Notes: a model not told the origin generated them from the sequence alone. A stretch of 64,000 bases of DNA from Methanobacterium sp. ERen5 (GCA_024167805.1 CP099988.1:248001-312000), one strand, 5' to 3'. Counted from the first letter of the stretch, positions 1-10,136 are shown. Numbers and translations: made by a program.

Positions 1-16
1 AGTAAGTAAATAGGTT

Positions 17-23
17 AAAAAAA
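17..23 (-). terminator. T-run terminator candidate after hcp
   Basis: On the minus strand a run of seven T lies just past the hcp stop codon at position 31. Archaeal RNA polymerase commonly stops at such T-runs without a hairpin. This is inference from composition and position only. Confidence 0.4.
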
Positions 24-30
24 TTGTTCT

Positions 31-1335
31 TTAACCTAACATCTTCTTTATGTCTTCTTTTGGGTCCCCTATAGGTGTTAAACCGTAGTTGTCCACAAGT
101 ACTTTTAAGATTTCGTCATTAACCCATCCTGGCACTATTGGTCCGAGATACATATTTTGGATGTCCAATGCAAGAAGACTCCAGAGGATTGCTGCTGCTT
201 TTTGTTCCATCCAGCTCAGTACGAATGTGAGTGGAAGATCGTTTATCTCCATTTCAAAGAGATCTGAGAGTGCTACAACAACATCAATACCTACTATTGC
301 ATCGTTACACTGACCTAGATCAATTAACCTTGGAACTCCTTCTATGTCTCCAAGATCCATATCATTGAATCTGTACTTTCCACATGCAAGTGTCAGTACA
401 ATGACATCTTCAGGCAGGTTTTTGACAAATTCTGTGTAGTACTTGGCCTGAGGTTTAGGTGAATCACATCCACCAACCACGAAGAAATGCTTGATTTTAC
501 CTGCTTCAACAAGTTCTTTGATCTTTCCTGCTAGTGACAGTATGGTTGAGGCACCAAATCCTGTTGTTAATACAGTATCCCTAGGTTCATCTTCCAGATC
601 AGGGAGGGATTTTGCCATTTCTATGGCTGGTGTAAAGTCATAATCTTCGATATGTGTCACTCCAGGTATCTGTGCTACTCCTACTGTGAACATTCTCTCT
701 TTGTATTCATCTTTTGGTATAAGTACACAGTTTGATGTTCCCACTATTGCTGCAGGGTAGTCTGCAAAGATCTTCTTCTGGTCAAACCATGGCCCACCAA
801 TTTGTCCTTTGAGGTGTTCGTACTTTCTAAGCTCAGGATATCCATGGGCCGGTAACAGTTCTGAGTGAGTGTATACATTAATACCTGTTCCTTCTGTCTG
901 TTTTAGTAATTCTTCCAGAGCTTTTAAACTGTGGCCAGTGGCAATTATTCCCTTACCCTTAACAGATCCAACTTTAACTTCTGTAGGTGTTGGTTCTCCA
1001 TAGGTTTCTATATGAGCTTTTTTAAGCAGCTGCATGGCCTTAATATTCATCATACCTGATTCTTTGGCTAGTTCAACAAATTCTGCTGGATCGAAGTTTA
1101 CGTTTGTGAGCGTTGAGTAGAACCCCTTTTCAAGGAATTGATCCACTTCAGGATCTGTATATCCCAATTCTCTAGCATGGTAAAGGTAAGCTGATATTCC
1201 CTTCATTGAAAATAAAAGGTTGTCCTGTAATCTAGCTACCGTTGCTTCCTTTCCACAAACACCCTTTATTGTACATCCAGTTTCAAATGCTGTTTGACTG
1301 CATTGATAACAAAACATATCCAATTTTTCTGGCAT
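31..1335 (-). CDS. hcp: Hybrid cluster protein (hydroxylamine reductase family, short class)
   Basis: Cytoplasmic Fe-S enzyme of the Hcp/prismane family, known to reduce hydroxylamine or NO and linked to nitrosative and redox stress. The N-terminus carries Cys9, Cys12, Cys21 and Cys27 (CX2CX8CX5C), the ligands of the cubane cluster. Later motifs expected for the hybrid cluster are present: [22 protein letters not shown] and GQCND. At 434 residues it is about 110 shorter than class I/II enzymes, matching the class III form of archaea and thermophiles that lacks a helical insert after the Cys motif. A strong GGGAGGAG site precedes the ATG. It diverges from the V4R regulator at 1528, which probably controls it. 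Confidence 0.95.
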   Translation of the reverse strand: MPEKLDMFCYQCSQTAFETGCTIKGVCGKEATVARLQDNLLFSMKGISAYLYHARELGYTDPEVDQFLEKGFYSTLTNVNFDPAEFVELAKESGMMNIKAMQLLKKAHIETYGEPTPTEVKVGSVKGKGIIATGHSLKALEELLKQTEGTGINVYTHSELLPAHGYPELRKYEHLKGQIGGPWFDQKKIFADYPAAIVGTSNCVLIPKDEYKERMFTVGVAQIPGVTHIEDYDFTPAIEMAKSLPDLEDEPRDTVLTTGFGASTILSLAGKIKELVEAGKIKHFFVVGGCDSPKPQAKYYTEFVKNLPEDVIVLTLACGKYRFNDMDLGDIEGVPRLIDLGQCNDAIVGIDVVVALSDLFEMEINDLPLTFVLSWMEQKAAAILWSLLALDIQNMYLGPIVPGWVNDEILKVLVDNYGLTPIGDPKEDIKKMLG

Positions 1336-1416
1336 AACTTTCTCCTCCCAATAACTGACTTATAGTTCTATTATGTCTTCTAAAACATTTATCATGCTCG
1401 ATTGTAAACAAAAATA

Positions 1417-1454
1417 TGTTCGTTTACAGACGAATGTTCTAATATAAACGAACA
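1417..1454. promoter_or_regulatory. MsvR-type operator between hcp and the V4R regulator
   Basis: Positions 1419-1434 read TTCGTTTACAGACGAA, an inverted repeat TTCGT-N6-ACGAA. A further ACGAA half site lies at 1448-1452, and 1417-1426 pairs with 1445-1454 as a perfect 10-base inverted repeat (TGTTCGTTTA / TAAACGAACA). The MsvR binding box known from Methanothermobacter has the form TTCGTAN4TACGAA, the same spacing. The site abuts the regulator's TATA box at about 1457-1467, so binding would affect its transcription, and it lies upstream of hcp on the other strand. Confidence 0.7.
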
Positions 1455-1456
1455 AG

Positions 1457-1467
1457 ATATTTATAAG
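1457..1467 (+). promoter_or_regulatory. TATA box of the MsvR-like regulator gene
   Basis: ATATTTATAAG lies about 60 bases upstream of the start codon at 1528, directly next to the operator. That position predicts transcription start near 1490 and a leader of roughly 35-40 bases. Position and composition are the only evidence. Confidence 0.5.
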
Positions 1468-1527
1468 TTACGGTTTCCATACTATCAGTAACAAATAAAA
1501 CCACAAACAATTAAAAGAAGTGATCCA

Positions 1528-2295
1528 ATGGTTCAAAAGGAACCCCTAAAAGACATGCAGATAGAATTGTTTTCCACATCTGAAGGAATATACGCAATCA
1601 ACAGTCCAGTCAGGGTAAAAATATTATCAGTACTGCGAGAAGGTGAATTAAGTTTTGATCAGCTTGTAGAACTTTCAGGGAAAGCTAAATCGACAGTATC
1701 TGTACATCTAAGAAGAATGGTAGATGAAGGGATAATAGGATCCAAGGTAGATGAAAACGACGCCCGAAAAAAGATATTTTTCATTAGATCAGAATATCTG
1801 GGCCATCTTTCAGGGAAAAAAGTAATTTCTGAAAATTTTGATGAATATGTTAACAAGTACATAGAAAGCGAAGGAGATCCCTTCGAATTTTTCAGGCTCA
1901 TCTTCCATACCCTCAGAGTGTCCCTCATAAGACAAGGCATAGATATCGACCCTATTCTCTACGAAGCAGGAGTTCAAGTGGGTGAAACCCTATACCATAA
2001 GGTTAAAGATCCGGATATACAAGTTCTAGCACAAAATATTGCCAAATTCTGGCAAAGTCACAGCCTGGGAACTGTGGAAGTAATTAAACTTGAACCTTTA
2101 ACCATAAATGTTTATGACTGTTTTGAGTGTCAAAATCTTCCACCCCTTGGAAAAGCTGCTTGCGCCTTTGACTCCGGAATATTGAAGGCACTATTTACAG
2201 CACACTTTCAAGAAGAACAAATAGTAAACGAAACACGATGCTATGCTTTAGGTGATGATCATTGCTCATTTACAATTAAAAATCGAGAATGGTAA
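1528..2295 (+). CDS. msvR: MsvR-like redox-sensing regulator (ArsR-type HTH plus V4R domain)
   Basis: The N-terminal ~90 residues form a winged helix of the ArsR/MarR type (recognition segment around [12 protein letters not shown], residues 53-64). The C-terminal part from about 120 is a V4R domain with all five cysteines of the protein: Cys198, Cys201, Cys212, Cys238 and Cys246. This architecture is that of MsvR, a methanogen regulator that represses its own promoter and senses redox state through V4R cysteines. Here it is divergent from hcp with an MsvR-like box in between, so autoregulation plus control of hcp is the natural inference. The exact paralog is not certain, as methanogens carry several V4R regulators. 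Confidence 0.8.
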   Translation: MVQKEPLKDMQIELFSTSEGIYAINSPVRVKILSVLREGELSFDQLVELSGKAKSTVSVHLRRMVDEGIIGSKVDENDARKKIFFIRSEYLGHLSGKKVISENFDEYVNKYIESEGDPFEFFRLIFHTLRVSLIRQGIDIDPILYEAGVQVGETLYHKVKDPDIQVLAQNIAKFWQSHSLGTVEVIKLEPLTINVYDCFECQNLPPLGKAACAFDSGILKALFTAHFQEEQIVNETRCYALGDDHCSFTIKNREW

Positions 2296-2443
2296 AATAT
2301 GATGCAATTAAATTTTTACTTCTTTTTATGATATATGTTAAAAATATTCCCTACTTATCAATTTAAAAGCTTGAACTGAACAGTATCCTTGAACTTCCAG
2401 TTTAAGTTAAGCAAATCATTATGGAATATGTCAATTAATTTAA

Positions 2444-3088
<645 letters not shown>

Positions 3089-3155
3089 TTACTAAAATAA
3101 AGTTAAAAAAACAACTAATAATATTACCAAATAAACAAACAGTGGTGTTAAAAAA

Positions 3156-3592
3156 ATGACTGTTAAAATTATTGAGAAGGGTGTTGAAGAAATATCCATC
3201 TGCAGTTTATTAGAAGAACTCAAAAAAACCCTGAAATAAATAAATGCGGGGCTATTTTTTCATTTGAGGGAATTGTACGAGGAGAAGAAACTAGAAAAAA
3301 AACCGTGCAAATGGATCTTACCACTCCAAACCAGTTAGAAACAGAAAAAGAGTTGAAGGAACTAGTTTATGATGTCAAACAGAAATATGGAGTGCTGGAA
3401 ATTGCAGTAATCCATTACATTGGAAATTTCAAGCCAGGAGATCCTTTATTTCTAACTGCTGTTTCTGGATCACACCGCGATGAAACCAGGAAAGCCTTGA
3501 ATGAAATTATTGAAAGGGTAAAGTACGAACTCGATTTTAAAAAGGAAGAACATACAGAGGATGGTACTAACATAATAATGTCAGGTGGTTAA
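3156..3592 (+). CDS. moaE: Molybdopterin synthase catalytic subunit MoaE, frameshifted
   Basis: Transfers sulfur from MoaD to precursor Z in molybdenum (tungsten) cofactor synthesis. From ATG 3156 (GTGGTG upstream) the frame runs 27 codons and stops. The conserved MoaE core CGAIFSFEGIVRG and the rest to GTNIIMSGG lie in another frame that stays open to 3592. One extra A in the A7 run at 3222-3228 joins the frames into a normal 145-residue protein (ELKKNPEINKCGAIFSFEG). A conventional caller would start at GTG 3305 and lose the first third. Sequencing deletion is likeliest; programmed slippage or a real mutation cannot be excluded. Confidence 0.85.
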
Positions 3593-4753
3593 GTGAAATT
3601 TATAAGGGACAGCCTACATGGAAACCTTCAGATAAATGAATTTGAGGTAAAGTTAATAGACACTCCCCAGATTCAAAGGTTGAGACGTATTAAACAGTTG
3701 GGCTTCACATATCTGGTTTATCCTGGTGCTAACCATACCAGATTTGAACACTCAATTGGAACCATGTACCTGGCTTCAAGACTATCTTATGGATTGAAAC
3801 TCCCTGATGAACAACGTCAAATACTTCGTGTTTGTGCTCTTCTTCATGATGCAGGACACGGTCCATTTTCCCATGTATCTGAAGCTGTTTTAAAACAATC
3901 CCATGAAGAATTAACTTCCAAATTAATAAGGGAATCTGAAATATCTACGATCCTGTCTGAAAAATATGATCCAGAAGAGATCATAAGCTTGATTAGGGGA
4001 GAAGGTTCCTTGGGACAGATCATATCAGGAGATCTGGATGTGGACAGAATGGATTACCTGCTTAGGGATTCCTATTACACCGGGGTTGCCTATGGAGTGA
4101 TAGATGTGGAAAGATTGATTCACAACATGAAACTCGAAGACAACCTTATTTTAAAGTCTAAAGGAGTTCAAGCTGCAGAAAGTATGTTACTTGCAAGGTA
4201 CTTCATGTATCCAAGTGTTTATCAACATCATACCACCAGAATAATCAATTCCATGTTTAGGAGATGTCTGAAGCAGCTCTTTAAAGAGGGTCATATAGAC
4301 CCTGAAAATATTTACAAATACGACGATGCAGATATAATTAGCATAGCAAGATACCAAGAAGGATTAATTGGAGATATTATCCATAGATTAGATAATAGAA
4401 AACTTTTTAAAACAGTTTATTCACTTAAACTGGATGAACTAACAAATCCTGGTGCTATTTTCAAAATAGAACCAGAACAAATTCAGCAGTATGAAATACA
4501 GATTGCAGAGGAACTTGGAGTGTCTGAAGATTACGTTATTGTAGATGTTCCAGACTACCCATCCTTCGATGAGATGAAAACCTTGGTTTCATCCAATGGA
4601 GACCTGGTCAACCTTTCTAAGATTTCAACCATAGTAAGTACACTTAGAGATGCTAGATTTAATCATGCCGATCTCTGTGTTTATCTACCAGAAGAGTACT
4701 CTAATCTTGCTAAGGATGTTTCATTTAACCAACTCATTGATAATCCGGAGTAG
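3593..4753 (+). CDS. HD-domain phosphohydrolase, dNTPase-like
   Basis: Metal-dependent phosphohydrolase related to the SAMHD1/dGTPase group. Motifs are HTRFEHS (His48, His53), HDAGHGPFSH (His85, Asp86, His89) and DLDVDRMDYLLRDS near residue 143, the expected H...HD...D metal ligands. At 386 residues it matches the archaeal family in which the HD core is followed by a helical C-terminal half. The GTG start lies directly behind the moaE stop, with GGTGG inside the moaE 3' end, suggesting translational coupling. The substrate is unknown; a nucleotide triphosphate is the family-based guess. Confidence 0.85.
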   Translation: MKFIRDSLHGNLQINEFEVKLIDTPQIQRLRRIKQLGFTYLVYPGANHTRFEHSIGTMYLASRLSYGLKLPDEQRQILRVCALLHDAGHGPFSHVSEAVLKQSHEELTSKLIRESEISTILSEKYDPEEIISLIRGEGSLGQIISGDLDVDRMDYLLRDSYYTGVAYGVIDVERLIHNMKLEDNLILKSKGVQAAESMLLARYFMYPSVYQHHTTRIINSMFRRCLKQLFKEGHIDPENIYKYDDADIISIARYQEGLIGDIIHRLDNRKLFKTVYSLKLDELTNPGAIFKIEPEQIQQYEIQIAEELGVSEDYVIVDVPDYPSFDEMKTLVSSNGDLVNLSKISTIVSTLRDARFNHADLCVYLPEEYSNLAKDVSFNQLIDNPE

Positions 4754-4804
4754 GTTTTCAATCCAATTAAATTTATAATCAACATATCATAAGAGTGGAG
4801 AAAA

Positions 4805-5365
4805 ATGATAGTAGTAGCAATTACAGGAGCAAGTGGAGTTATATACGGAAAAAGACTTCTAGAAGTTCTTAAAGAGAAAAATATTGAAACAGCAGTAGTT
4901 TTAACTGATCCCGCCAAGATCATACTCGAATACGAACTGAATTCTACAGAAGAAGAAATAAATAATTTGGCAACTGAATATTACCCTTCAAAGGATCTCA
5001 CAACAGCAATTAACAGTGGATCATTTAAATTTGAATCCATGGTAATAGTTCCATGTACCATGAAAACCCTCTCTGCAATTGCCAATGGATATGCGAATAA
5101 TGCAGTTACAAGAGCTGCTGATGTTGCACTTAAAGAACGTAGAAAGCTTGTTGTAGTACCAAGAGAAACCCCACTTAGAACTGTGCATCTGGAGAATATG
5201 GTGCAAATAAGCCGCGAAGGAGGAATTATCCTACCAGCTATGCCTGGATTTTATCATTTACCAGAAAAAACTGAAGATCTAACAGACTTTGTAGTTGGTA
5301 AAATTTTAGATGTGCTTGGCATAGAAAACCATCTATTCCAAAGATGGACCGGTGAAATGCAATGA
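4805..5365 (+). CDS. ubiX: UbiX-family flavin prenyltransferase
   Basis: Makes prenylated FMN, the cofactor of UbiD-type decarboxylases. The N-terminus MIVVAITGASGVIYGKRL is the FMN-binding signature. VPCTMKTLSAIANGYANNAVTRAADV, split here as VPCTMKTLSAIANG and NAVTRAADV, and VPRETPLRTVHLENM are the family's conserved blocks. Length 186 is typical. A GTGGAG site precedes ATG. It overlaps the following cbiT by four bases (ATGA), implying co-translation, although the two pathways are unrelated. No UbiD partner lies in this window. Confidence 0.93.
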   Translation: MIVVAITGASGVIYGKRLLEVLKEKNIETAVVLTDPAKIILEYELNSTEEEINNLATEYYPSKDLTTAINSGSFKFESMVIVPCTMKTLSAIANGYANNAVTRAADVALKERRKLVVVPRETPLRTVHLENMVQISREGGIILPAMPGFYHLPEKTEDLTDFVVGKILDVLGIENHLFQRWTGEMQ

Positions 5366-5925
5366 TCAAAGACTCTGATTTCATAAAAAATTCAGAGGTT
5401 CCAGGACCAACCAAAGAAGAGATCAGATGCATTTTACTATGCAAATCCGAAGTTTCAAAGGAAGATGTTGTGGTGGATATTGGATGTGGAACAGGTGGTC
5501 TCACAGTAGAATTTGCAAAAAAAGCAAAAAAAGTTTACTCTATAGATCTAAATCCCCTAGCAACACAAACTACCCAAAAAAATGTTTATAAACACCAAGT
5601 GAAGAACAAAGTTGAAGTTATCCAAGCCGATGGATTAGAGGCACTGGAAGATCTTGAGGAATTTGATGTTCTCATGATTGGAGGTAGTAGTGGAAAGCTG
5701 CCACAACTGATAAAAAAGGGTTACAAAAAACTTAATGAAAACGGCAGAATTTTAGTAACATCCATTCTGCTTGAAACAGCAACAGAAGCTATTTCAACCT
5801 TCAAAGAACTTTCCCTCACACCCGAAGTTGTTAATATTATGATATCCAAGGGAAAACCCGGTCAAAGGGGAACAATGATGTTTTCAAACAATCCAATAAC
5901 AGTTGTGAGTACTAAAAAATTATGA
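5362..5925 (+). CDS. cbiT: Cobalt-precorrin-6B (C15) methyltransferase, decarboxylating
   Basis: Methylates C15 and decarboxylates the acetate side chain in anaerobic cobamide synthesis, needed for the corrinoid of the methyl transfer step of methanogenesis. The SAM-binding motif VVVDIGCGTGGLTVEFA sits near residues 36-52, with acidic YSIDLNP after it and GGSSGKLPQLI around 110. At 187 residues it is the standalone CbiT, without CbiE. It shares an ATGA overlap with ubiX. Confidence 0.93.
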   Translation: MIKDSDFIKNSEVPGPTKEEIRCILLCKSEVSKEDVVVDIGCGTGGLTVEFAKKAKKVYSIDLNPLATQTTQKNVYKHQVKNKVEVIQADGLEALEDLEEFDVLMIGGSSGKLPQLIKKGYKKLNENGRILVTSILLETATEAISTFKELSLTPEVVNIMISKGKPGQRGTMMFSNNPITVVSTKKL

Positions 5926-5962
5926 CATCATTTTAGAGAATACCGTTAAAAATGATGGTACC

Positions 5963-6265
5963 ATGAAAAAATCCCAAGCTATTTGAACATGAAACATTCA
6001 CAGATCTGTTGATAGCTGTTTTCATTTGATTGAAGAACTTGATAAACTTGAAACCACCCATGATCTACTTGCATCAGACTGTGAACATTTAAAACAGGAT
6101 TTTCAAAGGGTTTATGACCTTCTAATGTTTGAATGGTTTAATACATGGAACATTTAAAAAATAATTATCGTTACCTATTCATACTTTGTAATGCGGACCA
6201 ATCCATTTGATCCAGATAAGACTGTAGTGATAAAATATGTTGAGAGTGGTTCCATCGTAGACTAG
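5963..6265 (+). pseudogene. Decayed small gene with several frameshifts
   Basis: Frame jumps recover a continuous-looking protein: MK(K)PKLFEHETFTDLL, then FHLIEELDKLETTHDLLASD, CEHLKQDFQRVYDLLMFEWF, YMEHLKNNYRYLF and finally MRTNPFDPDKTVVIKYVES ending at the TAG at 6263-6265. At least four indels are needed within 300 bases: near the A6 run after the ATG at 5963, near 6022, near 6143 and near 6187. That density points to true decay rather than a single read error. I do not recognise the family; the helical, acidic character suggests a small soluble protein. Confidence 0.5.
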
Positions 6266-6417
6266 TAACTAGTGTAATGAATCATCCACTTTAAACTTGA
6301 TTCCATCTAAAAAATAGTGCATAATGTGAATTTTAATTCGCAAAATATTTAAGGGGTAATAACCAAAGTTACCTACAATAAATAATTGACTATAAAAAAC
6401 TAGATGTGGTTGATCTA

Positions 6418-6645
6418 ATGGAGAGGTTAACTCTCAAACAGTACCGACAAATGGTTGAAGAAGTAATTGAGTTCAAAGAATTGAACGGAGAAATGCCGGC
6501 ATTTACCATGGTAAATGGATGCAAAATCAGTAAAAGTGTCTACGTTAACATGATAGAAACTGCCAACAAATTTATTCTGGAAATGGGTCGTAACCCTGAA
6601 ATTGTAGAGATTAATGATTCATCGGAAATTGACTTCAAGTGTTAA
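6418..6645 (+). CDS. Small pseudomurein-binding-repeat-like protein
   Basis: A 75-residue protein made of one repeat: LTLKQYRQMVEEVIEFKELN, then GEMPAFTMVNGCKISKSVYV, then a final helix. The spacing of Y, NG.xP and I..Y fits the pseudomurein-binding repeat, which in Methanobacteriales anchors proteins to the cell wall. There is no signal peptide or membrane segment and nothing else is attached, so it may act inside the cell or be a domain fragment. ATG 6418 is chosen, with GGTTGAT at 6408-6414; GTG 6406 is an alternative. Confidence 0.6.
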   Translation: MERLTLKQYRQMVEEVIEFKELNGEMPAFTMVNGCKISKSVYVNMIETANKFILEMGRNPEIVEINDSSEIDFKC

Positions 6646-6878
6646 AACGATGAACAAATTGTAATACTACTCAAAAGTTCCAGATTATTCTCCAAACAAA
6701 TTTTTAATTGTATTAAATATTTTGCTAAAAATTTTTTTATATCTTTTTTTCCGAGCTGAAACATCCCTTCTTCAGATTTATATACCTGTGAATTTATTCA
6801 TCAAAATATTGATTTTAAATCTTTTAATTTTGGTATAAATAGAATAAATTCTGTTTGATTTACCTAAAAATTGGAATA

Positions 6879-7526
6879 TTAGCTTTTAATATTTAAAACA
6901 TCGTTGTAATTTCTTTTGTAGATATGGGCACTAACTGAATGGATTGTTATGGGTCCCATCTTAATTTTTAGATTGTTTGAAAGAAAATTTGAAAGACCTC
7001 TGAGTGCAAAGAAATTTTGAATCCATGAACCATAATAATCAACACTTCTACATACAGCAGTTAGGTAAAGTCTGTTTTTACGGATTTTAATGTCCAACAT
7101 TACCATGCTTGGAACATTATCTTTGTAGTGATCAATTGAGGGATCAAAAATAGTTATAACAGCTCTTCTTGTGGTACTGTTACGTTTAAGACGAACCAAG
7201 ACAGATTCTATTTGATCTGTTCGGATACTGTATACATCGCGCCCTATTTTAAATCCAAAATGACTTCTTATTCTGTTACCATAGTCAGTTCCTTTCAACC
7301 GGCTCTCAGGATCTAAAAAGTGGTTTTCACATTTTTTAAATTTTTTTATTGTGAAGTAGCCCTCTGGAGGTTGGGAATTAATGGGATCATTAACTTTCAC
7401 TACTACGTTGAGTAACTCCTTGGTGAACTCTTCATTTTCATCCTCCAATTCATCTCCAAATTCCATGATCTGTTTTAAAACAGTTTTCCATGCGTCAGTA
7501 GCCAGTTGAGATTCTGTTGTAAACAA
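6879..7526 (-). CDS. thyA: Archaeal thymidylate synthase family protein with Cys-to-Ser change
   Basis: Homolog of archaeal ThyA, which methylates dUMP to dTMP. Visible are DYGNRIR (81-87), CRSVDYYGSWIQN (159-171, carrying the Arg-Ser-x-Asp and Asn of the dUMP site) and HIY (201-203). Lengthwise, 215 residues fits the archaeal family. Where other synthases have Pro-Cys with the nucleophilic cysteine ahead of the strand leading to this motif, this protein has Pro139-Ser140 (codon AGC). If the alignment is right it may be inactive or catalyse a different step. It starts with TTG, preceded by GGGGGTTT. Confidence 0.8.
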   Translation of the reverse strand: MFTTESQLATDAWKTVLKQIMEFGDELEDENEEFTKELLNVVVKVNDPINSQPPEGYFTIKKFKKCENHFLDPESRLKGTDYGNRIRSHFGFKIGRDVYSIRTDQIESVLVRLKRNSTTRRAVITIFDPSIDHYKDNVPSMVMLDIKIRKNRLYLTAVCRSVDYYGSWIQNFFALRGLSNFLSNNLKIKMGPITIHSVSAHIYKRNYNDVLNIKS

Positions 7527-7741
7527 ATTTTAAACCCCCATATAGAAATTAAAGAAATAGTTAGTTGCCCATTTTTTTGTTCGTTTCGAATTAATTTTCT
7601 AGAAGATTATCTTATCTTGAGTGATAAAATCCATGAGTTTAGTATCTAAAACTAGTTTTTATTGTTTTGATTTAAAAATGTTTTTCAAAGTTTCTCGACC
7701 AACCTGTCCAACATAACAAATATTTTTAGTTTCATTTCACC

Positions 7742-8352
7742 CTACTCTACCTTTGAAATATCTTGGGGACTGTTTAAATTGAGAAAACTTTTCTTTGGAA
7801 GATTAAATTGGTCAATTTCTATGTACTTAACATTTAACCTTTTTATTAGTGATTTAACATTTTTTGATCCTTCAAGAGGAGATCATCTATTATTTCCTTG
7901 GATTTAGCTGGGTAAATGGAGTGAAGTGGTTCCATATTTCCATCTGACCATATCGGTACGAAAGATTCAAAATCAGGGTAGTTTTTAGAGATTTCAAAGA
8001 TTTGTGTTACCAGTTCTTTGGAGATGAATGGAGAATCACATGGAACAATCAGGGCTTTATCAGAATTAATTACACTGATCCCGGTATAAATTCCTCCAAG
8101 GGGTCCTTTATCTTTTATTGTATCCTTCAATATTTTGAAGTTTGAAGATTCTAAAATAGCATTTTTTGATAGTAAATTTTTGTATTTGTTGTACTGAACT
8201 TCATTTCTCAGTACCAACACCACTTCATCAGCAACCTGCTTTAACGATTCAAGTACATGCACGATCATGGGTTTACCATGATAATTCATGGATCCCTTGT
8301 CCTGACCCATCCTCGTACTTAATCCTCCACATAACACAATTACAGATTTCAT
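7742..8352 (-). CDS. mobA: Molybdenum cofactor guanylyltransferase MobA, frameshifted
   Basis: Attaches GMP to molybdopterin to form the guanine dinucleotide cofactor used by formate and formylmethanofuran dehydrogenases. The nucleotide-binding signature VIVLCGGLSTRMGQDKG is N-terminal, followed by GPLGGIYTG and VPCDSPFI. The first frame stops at 7846 after 168 codons. The missing end (GSKNVKSLIKRLNVKYIEID and onward to QDISKVE) is in another frame closing at 7742. One extra A beside TT 7871-7872 (forward strand) restores a 203-residue protein. With moaE it is the second molybdopterin gene here that is broken by a missing A. Confidence 0.85.
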
Positions 8353-8481
8353 ATGTTCTTACCAACGTTTAATTGTTAAAATATATTCTATATTTTTAGT
8401 ATAATCCTTGATAATAAAAACATCTATGTTATTGGAATGGTAAGAAATTGGATGATCCTTACTAATTTTTTTAAAGAAAAT

Positions 8482-8488
8482 AAAAAAA
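8482..8488 (-). terminator. T-run terminator candidate after guaB
   Basis: Seven T on the minus strand about 18 bases past the guaB stop codon, a typical archaeal terminator position. Confidence 0.4.
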
Positions 8489-8505
8489 GGTGTTAAATGT
8501 GGGTT

Positions 8506-9993
8506 TTACAACAATCTAGTTGTTGGGTAGTTTGGGCTCTCGTTGGTTATTGTGAGGTCGTGTGGATGGCTTTCTGTCATTCCACTTGGAGAAATTCTTA
8601 CGAATTTAGCCTTTTTCTGCATGTCTTTTATGTTGTTTGCTCCACAGTAACCAAATGATGCTTTTATTCCGCCAATTAGTTGGAATAGAATTTCGTTTGC
8701 AGGTCCTTTGTATGGTACTACTCCTTCAACTCCTTCAGGTACGAGTTTTGCATGTTTCATTGGCCCCTTAACTTCCTGGAAGTAACGGTCTGTTCCTGCT
8801 CCAACTCCACCGGTCATGGCTCCTAATGAACCCATTCCCCTGTATTGTTTGAACTTTCTTCCGTTCATGATAACAACATCTCCAGGTGCTTCGCGAGTAC
8901 CTGCTAGAAGACTTCCAAGCATGACTGCATCTGCTCCTGCCCCTATGGCCTTTGCAATATCTCCAGAGTATCTTAAACCGCCATCTCCTATTACTGGAAC
9001 TCCGTAGTCCTTGGCAACATCTGCCACCGAGGATATTGCTGTTAGTTGAGGTACTCCAACTCCAGATATGATCCTGGTTGTACATATGGAACCTGGACCT
9101 ATACCAACTTTAAATCCATCAACTTCTGCAGCCATGAGGTCTTCTGCAGCTTCTCCCGTGGCTATATTACCTACTAAAAGATCTGCATCAATATTTTCGT
9201 TCATGGTTTTAACAGAATCTACAATACTTGGTTTGTGTGCATGTGCACAGTCCACTGCAATTATATCTGCACCTTCTTCATCAAGTGCCATTGCCCTTTC
9301 AAGATCAAATGGTCCTGTTGCAGCGGCAACTAGGAATCTGCCCTTTTTATCACGGGATGCGTTTGGGAAATTCTTTCTTTCAAGTATATCCCTCATTGTG
9401 AGTATACCCACAATGATGCCGTCCTCAACAACAGGTAGCCTCTCAACTTTGTTTTCATATGCTATGTCAAGGGCCTCTGCAGGGGTGGTGGATTCAGATA
9501 CTGTGACAACTTCCTCTGTCATGATATCCTGAACCATTCTCTTTGGATCAGAATTTAAAATAGGTTTTACATCTCTCCGGCTTATTATACCTACGACTGT
9601 TCCATCCCTAACAACTGGAAGTCCGCTTATTTCTTCTTCATCCATAATTTCCTGTGCTTCTACAATGGATGCTTCTGGACTTATGGTGATAACATCCCGT
9701 ATTGTAAGATCACCGGACCGTTTAACCTTCCTGATCTCATTAATCTGCTCATTAATGGTCATATTTCGGTGTATAACACCTAATCCACCTTCTTGAGCTA
9801 AAGCTATTGCCATTTCTCCTTCTGTCACTGTGTCCATGGCAGAGCTAACTATTGGGATGTTAATTCTGTAATTTCTTGAAATTTGGGTCGTAGTTTCAAC
9901 GTCCTTAGGTTCAACCGAAGATACTGATGGTAACATCAAAAAATCGTCAAAAGTGAACCCTTCTGGTGCATTAATCAATTTTTCCGAGAACAT
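8506..9993 (-). CDS. guaB: Inosine-5'-monophosphate dehydrogenase
   Basis: Oxidises IMP to XMP, the committed step of GMP synthesis. The order is TIM-barrel start ([16 protein letters not shown]), two CBS domains at about 95-210, then the catalytic loop [17 protein letters not shown] with the nucleophilic Cys, and the flap GMGSLGAM with KLVPEGVEG. Length is 495 residues, normal. ATG 9993 is chosen because GGAGGT lies seven bases upstream; the open frame extends 11 codons further, but that stretch contains the ribosome binding site. Confidence 0.96.
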   Translation of the reverse strand: MFSEKLINAPEGFTFDDFLMLPSVSSVEPKDVETTTQISRNYRINIPIVSSAMDTVTEGEMAIALAQEGGLGVIHRNMTINEQINEIRKVKRSGDLTIRDVITISPEASIVEAQEIMDEEEISGLPVVRDGTVVGIISRRDVKPILNSDPKRMVQDIMTEEVVTVSESTTPAEALDIAYENKVERLPVVEDGIIVGILTMRDILERKNFPNASRDKKGRFLVAAATGPFDLERAMALDEEGADIIAVDCAHAHKPSIVDSVKTMNENIDADLLVGNIATGEAAEDLMAAEVDGFKVGIGPGSICTTRIISGVGVPQLTAISSVADVAKDYGVPVIGDGGLRYSGDIAKAIGAGADAVMLGSLLAGTREAPGDVVIMNGRKFKQYRGMGSLGAMTGGVGAGTDRYFQEVKGPMKHAKLVPEGVEGVVPYKGPANEILFQLIGGIKASFGYCGANNIKDMQKKAKFVRISPSGMTESHPHDLTITNESPNYPTTRLL

Positions 9994-10136
9994 ATAAATA
10001 CCTCCAACCCTCAAAAGGTTGTTCAAATAGTTTTTTGGGTTTAAATCTCATTAAACCCTTACCTTCAGTTTCCTTGGATCAAATATAATCCCACAAAAAA
10101 CTGTATTAAATTTCTCTTATATTAGATTTCAAAACT

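Noticed and set aside
3222..3228. Programmed -1 frameshifting in moaE
   Set aside because: The A7 run is slippery, but the same single-A loss occurs in nine unrelated genes, so a sequence error is the simpler reading.
7575..7592. TTCGTTTCGAA near the thyA start as an MsvR box
   Set aside because: The spacing is TTCG-N3-CGAA, not the N6 form, so it does not match.
8766..9532. Open frames on both strands inside guaB
   Set aside because: They overlap a complete, well-conserved IMP dehydrogenase and their products are low-complexity; they are shadow frames.
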